NCBI GenBank assembly: GCA_017448375.1
Contig: JAFSLR010000250.1
Span: 1-9,369, forward strand
From: Synergistaceae bacterium
Lineage (GTDB): Bacteria; Synergistota; Synergistia; Synergistales; Aminobacteriaceae
Length of the DNA: 9,369 bases
Direction: 5' to 3'
The notes beneath the pieces were generated by a model. That model saw nothing but the letters and a program-made list of their open reading frames with translations. It ran no database searches and was not told where the DNA came from. Shown here piece after piece: positions 1 through 6,223 of the stretch (its first letter is position 1; each line of letters starts with the position of its first letter). The position numbers and the translations under genes were made by a program.

Positions 1-495
1 GTTCAGATGCAGGAAACGTGGCAGAAGAAAGACATATCGAGTCTCAGACCGTATATGACGGATAAATTCTTCTCGCAGATGGACGGTCAGCTTGAGCAGT
101 TCAGGAAGCTGGGAAGGACGGATTACACCGAGCGTATTGCGGTGCTTAACACGGGCTTAATCGGCTGGAGGCAGTCGGCGGGAATGGACTATATCACGGT
201 GAGCCTAAATTCGCGGATTGTGTCATATGTTCTTGATGACAGGACAGGGGAATTGATTTCGGGCGACAGGAAGCGTGAAAAGTTCATGGAGTACGAGATT
301 GAGTTGTGCCGAAAGTCCGGGACGATAACGAGTCCTGAGTCTGACGGCGTGAAGTCGGCGACATGTCCTCATTGCGGTGCGCCGTTGAAGCTCAATGCGT
401 CCGCAAAGTGCGAGTATTGCGGGAGCGTGATTACTGCGGTAAATTCTGAGTGGGCGATCTGCGGTATGAGGGGAATATCACAGAGAACCGTTTAG
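1..495 (+). CDS. Tim44-like domain protein with C-terminal zinc ribbon (5' end outside window)
   Basis: The reading frame is open to the left edge, so the N-terminus is missing and the first ATG at base 7 need not be the start. About 110 residues resemble the C-terminal half of a Tim44-like domain: an amphipathic helical start around MQETWQKKD, a segment of the 'L-P-x-(L/M)-T' type, then a beta stretch with the 'DDRTGELISGD' turn. The family is an alpha/beta fold used in membrane-associated binding proteins. It is followed by a zinc ribbon, CPHCGAPLKL...CEYCGS, encoded at about 364-420, with both CxxC pairs intact. Bacterial proteins of this architecture usually carry an N-terminal membrane segment upstream, which cannot be checked here. 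No enzymatic role is claimed. The gene converges on mnmA and ends at a shared hairpin terminator. Domain assignment is from pattern memory and is moderately sure; function is unknown. Confidence 0.65.
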   Translation, partial: VQMQETWQKKDISSLRPYMTDKFFSQMDGQLEQFRKLGRTDYTERIAVLNTGLIGWRQSAGMDYITVSLNSRIVSYVLDDRTGELISGDRKREKFMEYEIELCRKSGTITSPESDGVKSATCPHCGAPLKLNASAKCEYCGSVITAVNSEWAICGMRGISQRTV

Positions 496-510
496 AGAAG
501 GATAAAATCA

Positions 511-543
511 AAAACCGGGTTGTAATAAAAAAGGCCCGGTTTT
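511..543. terminator. Bidirectional intrinsic terminator between the zinc-ribbon gene and mnmA
   Basis: AAAACCGGG (511-519) is perfectly complementary to CCCGGTTTT (535-543), giving a 9-bp stem with a 15-base loop. On the plus strand the stem ends in a short T run. On the minus strand the right arm reads CCCGGTTTTTG, also followed by T-rich sequence. It lies between two convergent genes, 16 bases after the plus-strand stop codon and 9 bases after the mnmA stop. Confidence 0.8.
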
Positions 544-552
544 TATGTAACG

Positions 553-1596
553 TTATATTATAGCAGAAATTACTCCGCCCCCGACAACATATTCACCGTC
601 ATATATCACCGCAGACTGACCCAACGCAGGACACTTCACTCCCCCGTCAAACTCTATCACTAACTCGTCATCACCCGACTGATTCACCGTGCAGGGAATC
701 TCCTTCTGCCTGTAACGTACTTTCACACGCGCCCGAAAGTTATCCGGCAATCTCTCACACGCAATGAGATTCACATTCCGCGCAATCACGCCACGCGCAC
801 AGAGTCCCGCGTCATTCTCAGGAAGAAGCGTTATCGTATTCGTTTCGGGGTCAATCCGTGAGACGTAGAGCCGCGATTTTCCCGCAACACCAAGCCCCCG
901 ACGCTGACCAGCCGTGTAATGTATTATCCCCTTGTGAGTTCCGAGAACGTTCCCGCAAGCGTCAACGAATTTCCCCGCCGGATAACTTTTCCCCGTGAAC
1001 GAGGCGATGAATCCCCCGTAATCACCGTCAGGCACAAAGCATATATCCTGTGAGTCGCTCCTCTTTGCGTTCACGAATCCGAGAGTCCCCGCAAGATTCC
1101 TCACATCAGACTTCAGCATTCCCCCCAAAGGAAAGTCAACACACCGTAACACTTCCTGAGTCAGCATGTAGAGCACGTAACTTTGATCCCTCGACAAGTC
1201 TACAGCCTTCCTCAGAAGGTAACGCCCAGAATTATCTCGCTCAATCCTCGCATAATGCCCCGTTGCGATTCTCTCATGGCCGGATTTCTCCGCGTGCCTC
1301 AGAAATTCCCCGAACTTTATCGACCTGTTGCACTCAATACAGGGATTCGGAGTCCCCCCAGACTCGTAAACATCAACAAATTTCTTTATCACTTTATCCC
1401 GAAACATTAACCGCAAGTCAATAACTTCATGGCCGATATTGAGACTCTCGCACACGGATTTTGCATCACGGATATTATTCCCGCCGTCATCAGCAAGAAT
1501 CATAGTAGCCCCCATGCATGTCCCGTAGTTTTCGCGGCACAAAAAAGCGGAGACGCTGCTGTCAACGCCACCGCTCATCGCTACAAGTATGCTCAT
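553..1596 (-). CDS. mnmA: tRNA-specific 2-thiouridylase MnmA
   Basis: MnmA adenylates and thiolates C2 of the wobble uridine (U34) in tRNAs for Lys, Glu and Gln, taking sulfur from a cysteine desulfurase relay in the cytoplasm. The protein is 347 residues, near the usual length of about 360. The N-terminal PP-loop SGGVDSS is at residues 8-14. The TPNPCIECNR motif holds the first catalytic cysteine (Cys86) and DSQDICF holds the second (Cys186), matching the disulfide/persulfide pair of the family. GHYARI (113-118) and the TAGQRRGLG motif of the central domain are also present, followed by a C-terminal beta barrel. The start at 1596 places the PP-loop at the expected distance, and a GGTGAAG sequence lies about 10 bases upstream. 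It follows the aminotransferase gene by 7 bases, so the two are very likely co-transcribed. No oddity was seen. Confidence 0.97.
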   Translation of the reverse strand: MSILVAMSGGVDSSVSAFLCRENYGTCMGATMILADDGGNNIRDAKSVCESLNIGHEVIDLRLMFRDKVIKKFVDVYESGGTPNPCIECNRSIKFGEFLRHAEKSGHERIATGHYARIERDNSGRYLLRKAVDLSRDQSYVLYMLTQEVLRCVDFPLGGMLKSDVRNLAGTLGFVNAKRSDSQDICFVPDGDYGGFIASFTGKSYPAGKFVDACGNVLGTHKGIIHYTAGQRRGLGVAGKSRLYVSRIDPETNTITLLPENDAGLCARGVIARNVNLIACERLPDNFRARVKVRYRQKEIPCTVNQSGDDELVIEFDGGVKCPALGQSAVIYDGEYVVGGGVISAII

Positions 1597-1603
1597 GAAA
1601 TTA

Positions 1604-2794
1604 TTACTTCACCATTGCTCCGAGTTTCTGCAAACGCTTTATCGCCTCGCCGAGTATGTCCTCTGTCCGCGCGAAATGGAAGCGTATCAGGTTGTTTATC
1701 GGCTCACGGAAGAAGCTCGATCCCGGAACCGCCGCAACTCCGATATTCTTTATCACCCATTCGCAGAACTCCAAATCACCCCAGCCCTTGAACTGCGGAA
1801 GCTCAAGAAACTTCGATATGTCGACCATCACGAAATACGAGCCCTGCGGAACATTATGCGTCAGTCCGGCCTCGTCAAGACCCTCAAGGAACATATTACG
1901 CAGTTTCGTGTACTTCGCCTTCAATCCGTCATAATACTCCGGCGGTAGCTCAAGCGCATGAACAGCAGCCTCCTGCAACGGCGCAGCAGCTCCTACCGTC
2001 AGGAAGTCGTGAACCTTCCTTGCTCCGTCAACAACATCTGCCGGCCCGATGAGATACCCCAAACGCCAGCCCGTTATTGAGTACGTTTTTGAGAGTGAGT
2101 TGCATGTTATTACGTGGTCGAAAAGCCCCGGCAAACCTGAAGCGTATACGTGCTTGTAAGGGTCAAAGACTATATGCTCGTAAACTTCATCGGTGATTAT
2201 GAATGCGTCATACTTCAACGCAAGCGCGCCGATTTCGGTTAATTCTTTCTCGGTGAAAACTTTTCCGCAGGGGTTGGAAGGGTTGCAGATTACGATTGCT
2301 TTCGCTCCGTCCTTGAAGCCCTGCTCTATAAGGTTAATGTCATAGTCGTATGTCGGCGGCACTAACGGAATGTATATCGGAGACGCTCCAGAAAGTATAG
2401 AGTCAGCTCCGTAATTCTCGTAGAACGGAGAGAACACCATAACTTTATCGCCGGGGTTGCATATCGTCATCATTGCTGCCATCATTGCCTCTGTTGAACC
2501 GCACGTTATCACTATCTCGGTTTCGGGGTCAATATCACGTCCGATTGCCTTGCTTTGTTTGGCGCAAATTGCATCGCGGAAATTCTTTGCCCCGAATGTT
2601 ATTGCGTACTGGTGCGGGCCTGTGTGGGCGGCTTTTGCTAGGAAGTCCATTATCTCCATAGGCGGATCCCAGTTCGGGAAACCCTGAGAGAGGTTGATTG
2701 CTCCGTGCTTGTTGCAGATTCTTGTCATTCGGCGGATTACGGAGTCGGTGAATGTTCCTACCCTGTCGCTTAATTTGGGTGTTTGGTGCTTCAT
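1604..2794 (-). CDS. PLP-dependent class I/II aminotransferase (KAT/methionine-aminotransferase-like)
   Basis: A fold-type I aminotransferase of 396 residues that swaps an amino group between an amino acid and a 2-oxo acid in the cytoplasm. The Schiff-base lysine is Lys236 in NSLSKTYSITGWRLG. The PLP-contact motifs NPSNPCGK (171-178) and TDEVYEH (201-207) are present, Arg244 follows the lysine loop, and Arg371 in IRFHFART is the expected substrate-carboxylate arginine. NLSQGFPNWDPP (34-45) and HQYAITFG resemble the kynurenine/glutamine and YbdL-type methionine aminotransferases more than AspC, but substrate specificity cannot be read from sequence. The ATG at 2794 is the only reasonable start: an in-frame TAA lies at 2822-2824 with no alternative start codon between. 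No good ribosome binding site lies close to it; a strong AAGGAGGTT sits 47 bases upstream (see finding). It is the first gene of a two-gene unit with mnmA. Confidence 0.92.
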   Translation of the reverse strand: MKHQTPKLSDRVGTFTDSVIRRMTRICNKHGAINLSQGFPNWDPPMEIMDFLAKAAHTGPHQYAITFGAKNFRDAICAKQSKAIGRDIDPETEIVITCGSTEAMMAAMMTICNPGDKVMVFSPFYENYGADSILSGASPIYIPLVPPTYDYDINLIEQGFKDGAKAIVICNPSNPCGKVFTEKELTEIGALALKYDAFIITDEVYEHIVFDPYKHVYASGLPGLFDHVITCNSLSKTYSITGWRLGYLIGPADVVDGARKVHDFLTVGAAAPLQEAAVHALELPPEYYDGLKAKYTKLRNMFLEGLDEAGLTHNVPQGSYFVMVDISKFLELPQFKGWGDLEFCEWVIKNIGVAAVPGSSFFREPINNLIRFHFARTEDILGEAIKRLQKLGAMVK

Positions 2795-2841
2795 TGAATA
2801 TTGTGCGCGTATCCCCTTGCTTTAGCTATGGAGATGAACGC

Positions 2842-2850
2842 AACCTCCTT
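2842..2850 (-). promoter_or_regulatory. Strong Shine-Dalgarno-like AAGGAGGTT set far upstream of the aminotransferase start
   Basis: The minus strand reads AAGGAGGTT here, a near-perfect ribosome binding site, but the aminotransferase ATG is 47 bases downstream. At normal spacing the next codon-like triplet is ATC (in GCGTTCATC), not a start codon. The hairpin at 2811-2837 lies between this site and the true ATG. Either the site is displaced or it belonged to something now lost. Confidence 0.45.
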
Positions 2851-3039
2851 TTTTGTAATATCACCCGAAGGCGGCGGGCTTTATATCTGCTAACATGAAA
2901 CAGACCTCCGCCCGCTAGAGTAATAATCCTTCGCCAAAGTTATCCTGCGGTTTTTTATGTTTGCAGCACTGCTCCTACCCCTCAGAACTGTTTAACCACA
3001 AACCGTAGAGCTACAGATTAGGATTTACGTCCGTAGGTA

Positions 3040-3067
3040 CCTATATATTCGCGGGTAACGTAGTCAA
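3040..3067 (-). promoter_or_regulatory. Candidate sigma70-type promoter for the aminotransferase-mnmA unit
   Basis: On the minus strand TTGACT (3067-3062) is followed after 16 bases by TATAGG (3045-3040). It lies inside the element-like intergenic region and would give a leader of roughly 240 bases before the aminotransferase ATG. The -35 box is good and the -10 box only fair, so this is a weak call. Confidence 0.25.
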
Positions 3068-3242
3068 CTAAGACTTAGGCTAATCAGCAAGAATTTTTTT
3101 CAAGTTCCCGGCTTTAGCCGTGGGGTTACTGATATCCTTTCATTGTTGTATCTTGGCACAAAATTTTACGTTTGGTTTTGAGAATTTGCAATATTCTTAT
3201 GATAACCAAATTTCCGCACTCATAGAATATAATAATCCCATT

Positions 3243-4319
3243 ATGCATAACTCAATTACTCTCAGCGAAAATACAAGGCTTCTCCTTAACGGCAAAAGAA
3301 CTTTCTCGGCTGTCAAAAACGCCCTGAAACGTGCCGAATCTTTCATCAACCTTGAATATTTTTCCTTTCATGATGATGATACAGGACGCACAATCGCCCG
3401 GATATTATCGCAGAAAGCCTCTCACGGCGTTAAAGTCAGAATGCTCACTGACGCTGCCGGAAGCTGGAGATTAAGCCGTAAGTTTATCCGAAGCCTTAAA
3501 GAGTCTGGGATTGAGTTCAGGAGGTTTACGCCTTTCACGTTTCACAGGGATCACAGGAAGATTATTACGGTTGACGGGGTTACGGGTTTTCTTGGGGGGT
3601 TCAACATCGGTGATGTTTACCTGCGTCAATGGCGGGATACTCACATCATGATTAACGGGGAAGCCGTGAATATTCTTGACGGGATTTTTGCGGGAATGTG
3701 GGAGAAGTCCGGCGGTCATTGCGCTTACTGTCAGCCGAAAACAGAGAATATCACCTCAGAAAACGGAGTCCCATTGAGAATCATTGCGGGCGGAACGGGA
3801 AAAGATTTCAGGGCTGTAGCTGATGAGTATATACGGGTGATTTCGTCATCATCAAAAAGAGTCTGGATTACAACGCCTTATTTTGCGCCTGACAGGAAAT
3901 TTCTTGACGCACTCTATAACGCTTCGGCAAGGGGAGTCGATGTCCGTATCATAATCCCGTCATGGTCGAATCACGTCATAGTTTCGTGGGCTTCACAGTC
4001 GTATATTGACGGGTTAATCGCAAACGGAGTCAGGGTCTTCACGTATGAAGGGGGATTCATTCACGCAAAAACTATGATTGCTGACTCACATGTCGCTTCA
4101 GTTGGGACGGCTAATCTTGACGCTTTAAGTTTCGGGATAAATTACGAGGTTCAAGCGTTCGTATATTCAACAAGGCTTGTGAGAGAACTTGAAGGGGTAT
4201 TCAATGAGGATTTGAGACAATGCACGGAGGAAACAAAATCTTCCCGCGAAAAACGAAAACGCCCGGCCATGATGAGACTCAAAGAATTAGCCGGACGATT
4301 ATTATCCCCGATATTATGA
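3243..4319 (+). CDS. Cardiolipin synthase / phospholipase D family protein, without N-terminal membrane region
   Basis: Two HKD catalytic motifs of the PLD superfamily are intact: H104-R-K106-x4-D111 within FHRDHRKIITVD, followed by GFLGGFNIGD, and H274-A-K276-x4-D281 within FIHAKTMIAD, followed by SVGTANLD. Bacterial cardiolipin synthases join two phosphatidylglycerols (or PG with another headgroup donor) at the inner membrane. The C-terminal basic/amphipathic tail ending LKELAGRLLSPIL is also typical of that family. ClsA-type enzymes are about 480 residues with two N-terminal transmembrane segments. This one is 358 residues from the ATG at 3243 and has none, being closer in size to ClsB-like enzymes. 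The frame is open further upstream, to a GTG at 3120 that lies inside the element-like hairpin; neither start has a ribosome site. A TATAAT at 3228-3233 is too close to the ATG unless the message is nearly leaderless. Family is secure; the true start and activity are uncertain. Confidence 0.85.
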   Translation: MHNSITLSENTRLLLNGKRTFSAVKNALKRAESFINLEYFSFHDDDTGRTIARILSQKASHGVKVRMLTDAAGSWRLSRKFIRSLKESGIEFRRFTPFTFHRDHRKIITVDGVTGFLGGFNIGDVYLRQWRDTHIMINGEAVNILDGIFAGMWEKSGGHCAYCQPKTENITSENGVPLRIIAGGTGKDFRAVADEYIRVISSSSKRVWITTPYFAPDRKFLDALYNASARGVDVRIIIPSWSNHVIVSWASQSYIDGLIANGVRVFTYEGGFIHAKTMIADSHVASVGTANLDALSFGINYEVQAFVYSTRLVRELEGVFNEDLRQCTEETKSSREKRKRPAMMRLKELAGRLLSPIL

Positions 4320-5057
4320 CCGCTTAATCTTCAGGAAGTCATACACCCATGCTTCTATTACTTCCCAGAATAGCCAGAGTATTACCGATAGTACCATCAT
4401 CACTCCGAAAAGTACCTCAACCCACACCGTTAAGCCGTCAGCAAATCCCGCACCAGTCAGCGACAATACCGCCATTCCCGGAGCACGTCCCAATAAGCAC
4501 ACTAACGACAACGGCAGCAGCTTTAACTTTGTGAGTCCAGCGAGAAAGCATACAGCATCGTCCGGCAATGCAGGCAGCAGAAATATCATGAAGAACGTCA
4601 TGTAACCGCCGTCCGAAATCACCGAGTCAAAACGCTGAATTATTGACTCCGGCACAACCTTACGCACTAACGATATACCGAGTAACCTTGCGAGTACCAT
4701 TGCGATTAGACTCCCGATTAAGAGTCCCAATGTCGTCAGCCCCCAGCCCTTCCAGAAACCGAATATAAATCCCCCAGCGAATGCCGCCGCCTGTCCGGGT
4801 ATCGGTGCAATCACAACCTGCAAGACCTGAATCGCAATGAAGAGCCATTCTGAACCCTCGCCGAGTTTCCGAAGCTCTGAAGGGTTGTCGACATAGTACG
4901 AAATTTCCGAAATCCATTCTTCAGGGATTAAGTATCGGAATGCCCATATGAGTCCCCCGATTATCAGAGTGATAACAAATGCGGGAATCAATATCATTAT
5001 GAGTGATGAAAATTTGCGCTTGAGAAGGTTTATTAAATCTTGTTTCGTCATCGTCAT
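4314..5057 (-). CDS. TVP38/TMEM64 family (VTT/DedA-like) membrane protein
   Basis: An integral membrane protein of 247 residues. A basic N-terminus (KRK) precedes a first transmembrane helix at about 18-40. The VTT-domain core follows: a half-helix region leading to VVIAPIPGQAAAFAGGFIFG (81-100), a helix GLTTLGLLIGSLIAMVLARLLG (106-127), then MIFLLPALPDDAVCFLAGLTKL (157-178) with the family's proline/acidic re-entrant signature, and two more helices to about 237. Relatives of the DedA/VTT superfamily are linked to lipid scrambling or flipping and membrane homeostasis, but the substrate of this one is unknown. Its last bases overlap the convergent PLD gene by 6 bases, and a lipid-related role would suit that neighbour. 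The ATG at 5057 directly follows the U-tract of the upstream terminator and has no Shine-Dalgarno; a second ATG at 5051 is equally weak. Family assignment is confident, function is not. Confidence 0.88.
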   Translation of the reverse strand: MTMTKQDLINLLKRKFSSLIMILIPAFVITLIIGGLIWAFRYLIPEEWISEISYYVDNPSELRKLGEGSEWLFIAIQVLQVVIAPIPGQAAAFAGGFIFGFWKGWGLTTLGLLIGSLIAMVLARLLGISLVRKVVPESIIQRFDSVISDGGYMTFFMIFLLPALPDDAVCFLAGLTKLKLLPLSLVCLLGRAPGMAVLSLTGAGFADGLTVWVEVLFGVMMVLSVILWLFWEVIEAWVYDFLKIKRS

Positions 5058-5098
5058 AAAAAAACGAGCACCAGCAAAATTTTTTTCACTGATGCCCG
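5058..5098 (-). terminator. Strong intrinsic terminator after the small exported-protein gene
   Basis: On the minus strand CGGGCATCAG (5098-5089) pairs with CTGGTGCTCG (5074-5065), a 10-bp stem with two G-U pairs. The loop is A/T-rich and self-complementary. Seven T residues follow immediately (5064-5058). It lies 26 bases after the stop codon of the exported-protein gene and ends exactly at the start codon of the VTT gene. Confidence 0.88.
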
Positions 5099-5124
5099 AT
5101 ATTCTTCATGTTGTTTCGGGTTAC

Positions 5125-5532
5125 TTATTTCCAGCCCATTGCGGCAAGGCTTACCCATTCGCCGTCCTTGAAGAAACGCGCTCCAACAAGGTTCATTCCG
5201 TTGGTGTCCTTGATGACGTTGACTTTGATCTTCTTGTCCTCTGTGCGGTAATCCATCTCTATCTCCATTGAGTGCTTCTGAATCCACCCTGAGTAGAATA
5301 TTCCGACTTTCGCCCTGATTACACCGTCGCCCTTGTAGAAAGGCTCTTCAACAAAATTCGCTTCGGCCTCTTCAACTTTCACTGTAGGGTGGAAATCGGG
5401 AAGTACTCTCTCTTTTGCGAATTTCAGGAAATCAAATCCGCCGTCCGCTTTCGTTTCGTCTGCCGCAAATGCTGTACCCGCCATGACAAGCGCGAGAACC
5501 ATAACAAGCAATACACTGATTATCTTTTTCAT
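5125..5532 (-). CDS. Small exported protein of unknown family (signal peptide)
   Basis: A 135-residue protein. It opens with a classical Sec signal peptide: MKK, a hydrophobic core of Leu/Val/Met/Ile to about residue 18, and an AFA-type signal peptidase I site near residues 21-23 (AFA|ADE). The mature part, about 112 residues, has no cysteine and alternates short beta-like stretches: VIRAKVGIFYSG (71-82), MEIEMDYRTEDKKIKVNVIK (89-108), then a C-terminal ARFFKDGEWVSLAAMGWK. That suggests a small soluble beta-rich domain in the periplasm or outside the cell. I do not recognise the family. The start at 5532 is chosen over the longer frame from 5595 because AGGAGGT sits 9 bases upstream and the signal peptide begins there. 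It has its own promoter and a strong terminator, so it is probably a separate, possibly well expressed, single-gene unit just after thiN. Confidence 0.85.
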   Translation of the reverse strand: MKKIISVLLVMVLALVMAGTAFAADETKADGGFDFLKFAKERVLPDFHPTVKVEEAEANFVEEPFYKGDGVIRAKVGIFYSGWIQKHSMEIEMDYRTEDKKIKVNVIKDTNGMNLVGARFFKDGEWVSLAAMGWK

Positions 5533-5541
5533 TGCAATGTT

Positions 5542-5548
5542 ACCTCCT
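5542..5548 (-). promoter_or_regulatory. Ribosome binding site AGGAGGT fixing the exported-protein start
   Basis: AGGAGGT on the minus strand lies 9 bases before the ATG at 5532. It rules in that start and makes the 21-residue upstream extension (which would read through this site) spurious. Confidence 0.85.
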
Positions 5549-5567
5549 GGATAAATTTTATGTGTGC

Positions 5568-5595
5568 ATTTTACCAGTATCACAGGAAAAATCAA
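5568..5595 (-). promoter_or_regulatory. Sigma70-type promoter of the exported-protein gene
   Basis: TTGATT (5595-5590) and TAAAAT (5573-5568) are separated by 16 bases, and TGG directly before the -10 box supplies an extended -10. Transcription would begin near 5561, leaving a leader of about 30 bases with the AGGAGGT site. The -35 box begins 4 bases after the thiN stop codon. Confidence 0.6.
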
Positions 5596-5599
5596 ACCT

Positions 5600-6223
5600 T
5601 CAACGCCTCACGCAAACCAAAAGCAAGTTGCCTTCCCTCAGAGAAATTAAAGCGTCATTCCCTTTAAGGGTCTCGTTGCTTATACCGTACTGATATTCAG
5701 GGGTAATCTCTCCGTCTTCAAGTGGGTATTTCGCTCCCGTTATCGTGATTCCTGACGCAACACCCGTAATGTTCAGCAGTGAAAAGCAACGCCACTCGTC
5801 AGCAACCCTCACAGTTTCACCCGCCGTAATAATTCTCATCTCCGAATAATCATCCGCAATCATGGCCGATATTCCTTTTTTGGCGAGCATCAAGAGAGCG
5901 TAAATGTTCCCCAAAGTCATATCTTCACGCCCACCAGTTACACCGATCATCAAAACTTCAGGAAATCCCCGCCGTATTGACTCCTTCACCGCAAAAATAG
6001 TGTCAGTGTCATCTTTCATCACTGGGAGCGTTATTACGTTATCGCTGTCATCGGGCTTAGGGTGAGAGTCGAAATCCCCTATGATTAATGACGGTGATAC
6101 TTTAAGGGAGTCAGCGTGTTTCAGTCCGCAGTCGCAGTAAATGATATAGTCATTGCGTTTCAAGTATGAGCGGATTAAACCGTAATTCCGAATCTCAGCT
6201 CCTCCGATTATCACACAGCGCAT
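5600..6223 (-). CDS. thiN: Thiamine pyrophosphokinase
   Basis: Transfers a pyrophosphate from ATP to thiamine to give TPP, the last step of the route encoded here. The protein is 207 residues, the usual length. Visible family motifs are CDCGL with Asp31, LIIGDFDS (47-53), the acidic metal site KDDTDT (70-75), GVTGGREDMTLGNI (94-107), and the C-terminal thiamine-binding part with GAKYPL (163-168) and SNE (182-184). The usual histidine after R-x-D in the GGR motif is a methionine here (GGREDM). The start codon overlaps the thiD stop in a TAATG arrangement, which implies translational coupling. It is the last gene of the thiamine operon; no hairpin terminator was found after it, so some readthrough into the exported-protein gene is possible. 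Having ThiN rather than ThiL means free thiamine, not ThMP, is the substrate. Confidence 0.94.
   Translation of the reverse strand: MRCVIIGGAEIRNYGLIRSYLKRNDYIIYCDCGLKHADSLKVSPSLIIGDFDSHPKPDDSDNVITLPVMKDDTDTIFAVKESIRRGFPEVLMIGVTGGREDMTLGNIYALLMLAKKGISAMIADDYSEMRIITAGETVRVADEWRCFSLLNITGVASGITITGAKYPLEDGEITPEYQYGISNETLKGNDALISLREGNLLLVCVRR

Larger units (their letters stand above)
2811..3125. mobile_element. Candidate IS200/IS605-type remnant or non-autonomous element bracketed by related hairpins
   Basis: Two imperfect hairpins with the same core bracket this stretch. At the left is ATCCCCTTGCTTTAGCTATGG (from 2811), at the right TTCCCGGCTTTAGCCGTGGGG (3105-3125); both centre on a GCTTTAGC palindrome. 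On the minus strand CCCCACGGCTAAAGCCGGG and CTCCATAGCTAAAGCAAGG match at about 14-15 of 19 positions. Imperfect subterminal hairpins with a TTTA/TAAA loop are typical of the ends of IS200/IS605 elements. No transposase frame longer than about 60 codons is present. The right half holds small palindromes (GTAGAGCTAC at 3005, TAGGTACCTA at 3034, CTAAGACTTAG at 3068). The left half holds GCGGGC/GCCCGC (2874-2879 with 2910-2915) closing an inner TCTG/CAGA stem. An internally deleted element, or the decayed 3' end of a tnpB with its guide-RNA region, would fit. Exact borders are uncertain. Confidence 0.45.

Noticed and set aside
1050..1948. Several plus-strand open frames across mnmA and the aminotransferase
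   Set aside because: They are antisense shadows of genes with clear catalytic motifs and show no recognisable domain.
2861..3080. CRISPR-like or tandem repeat array in the intergenic region
   Set aside because: The short palindromes differ from one another in sequence and are not regularly spaced direct repeats.
3120..3242. N-terminal extension of the PLD protein from the GTG at 3120
   Set aside because: The GTG lies in the element-like hairpin, has no ribosome site, and the extension has no signal peptide or membrane helix of the expected kind. The ATG at 3243 was used for the feature, with the doubt recorded.
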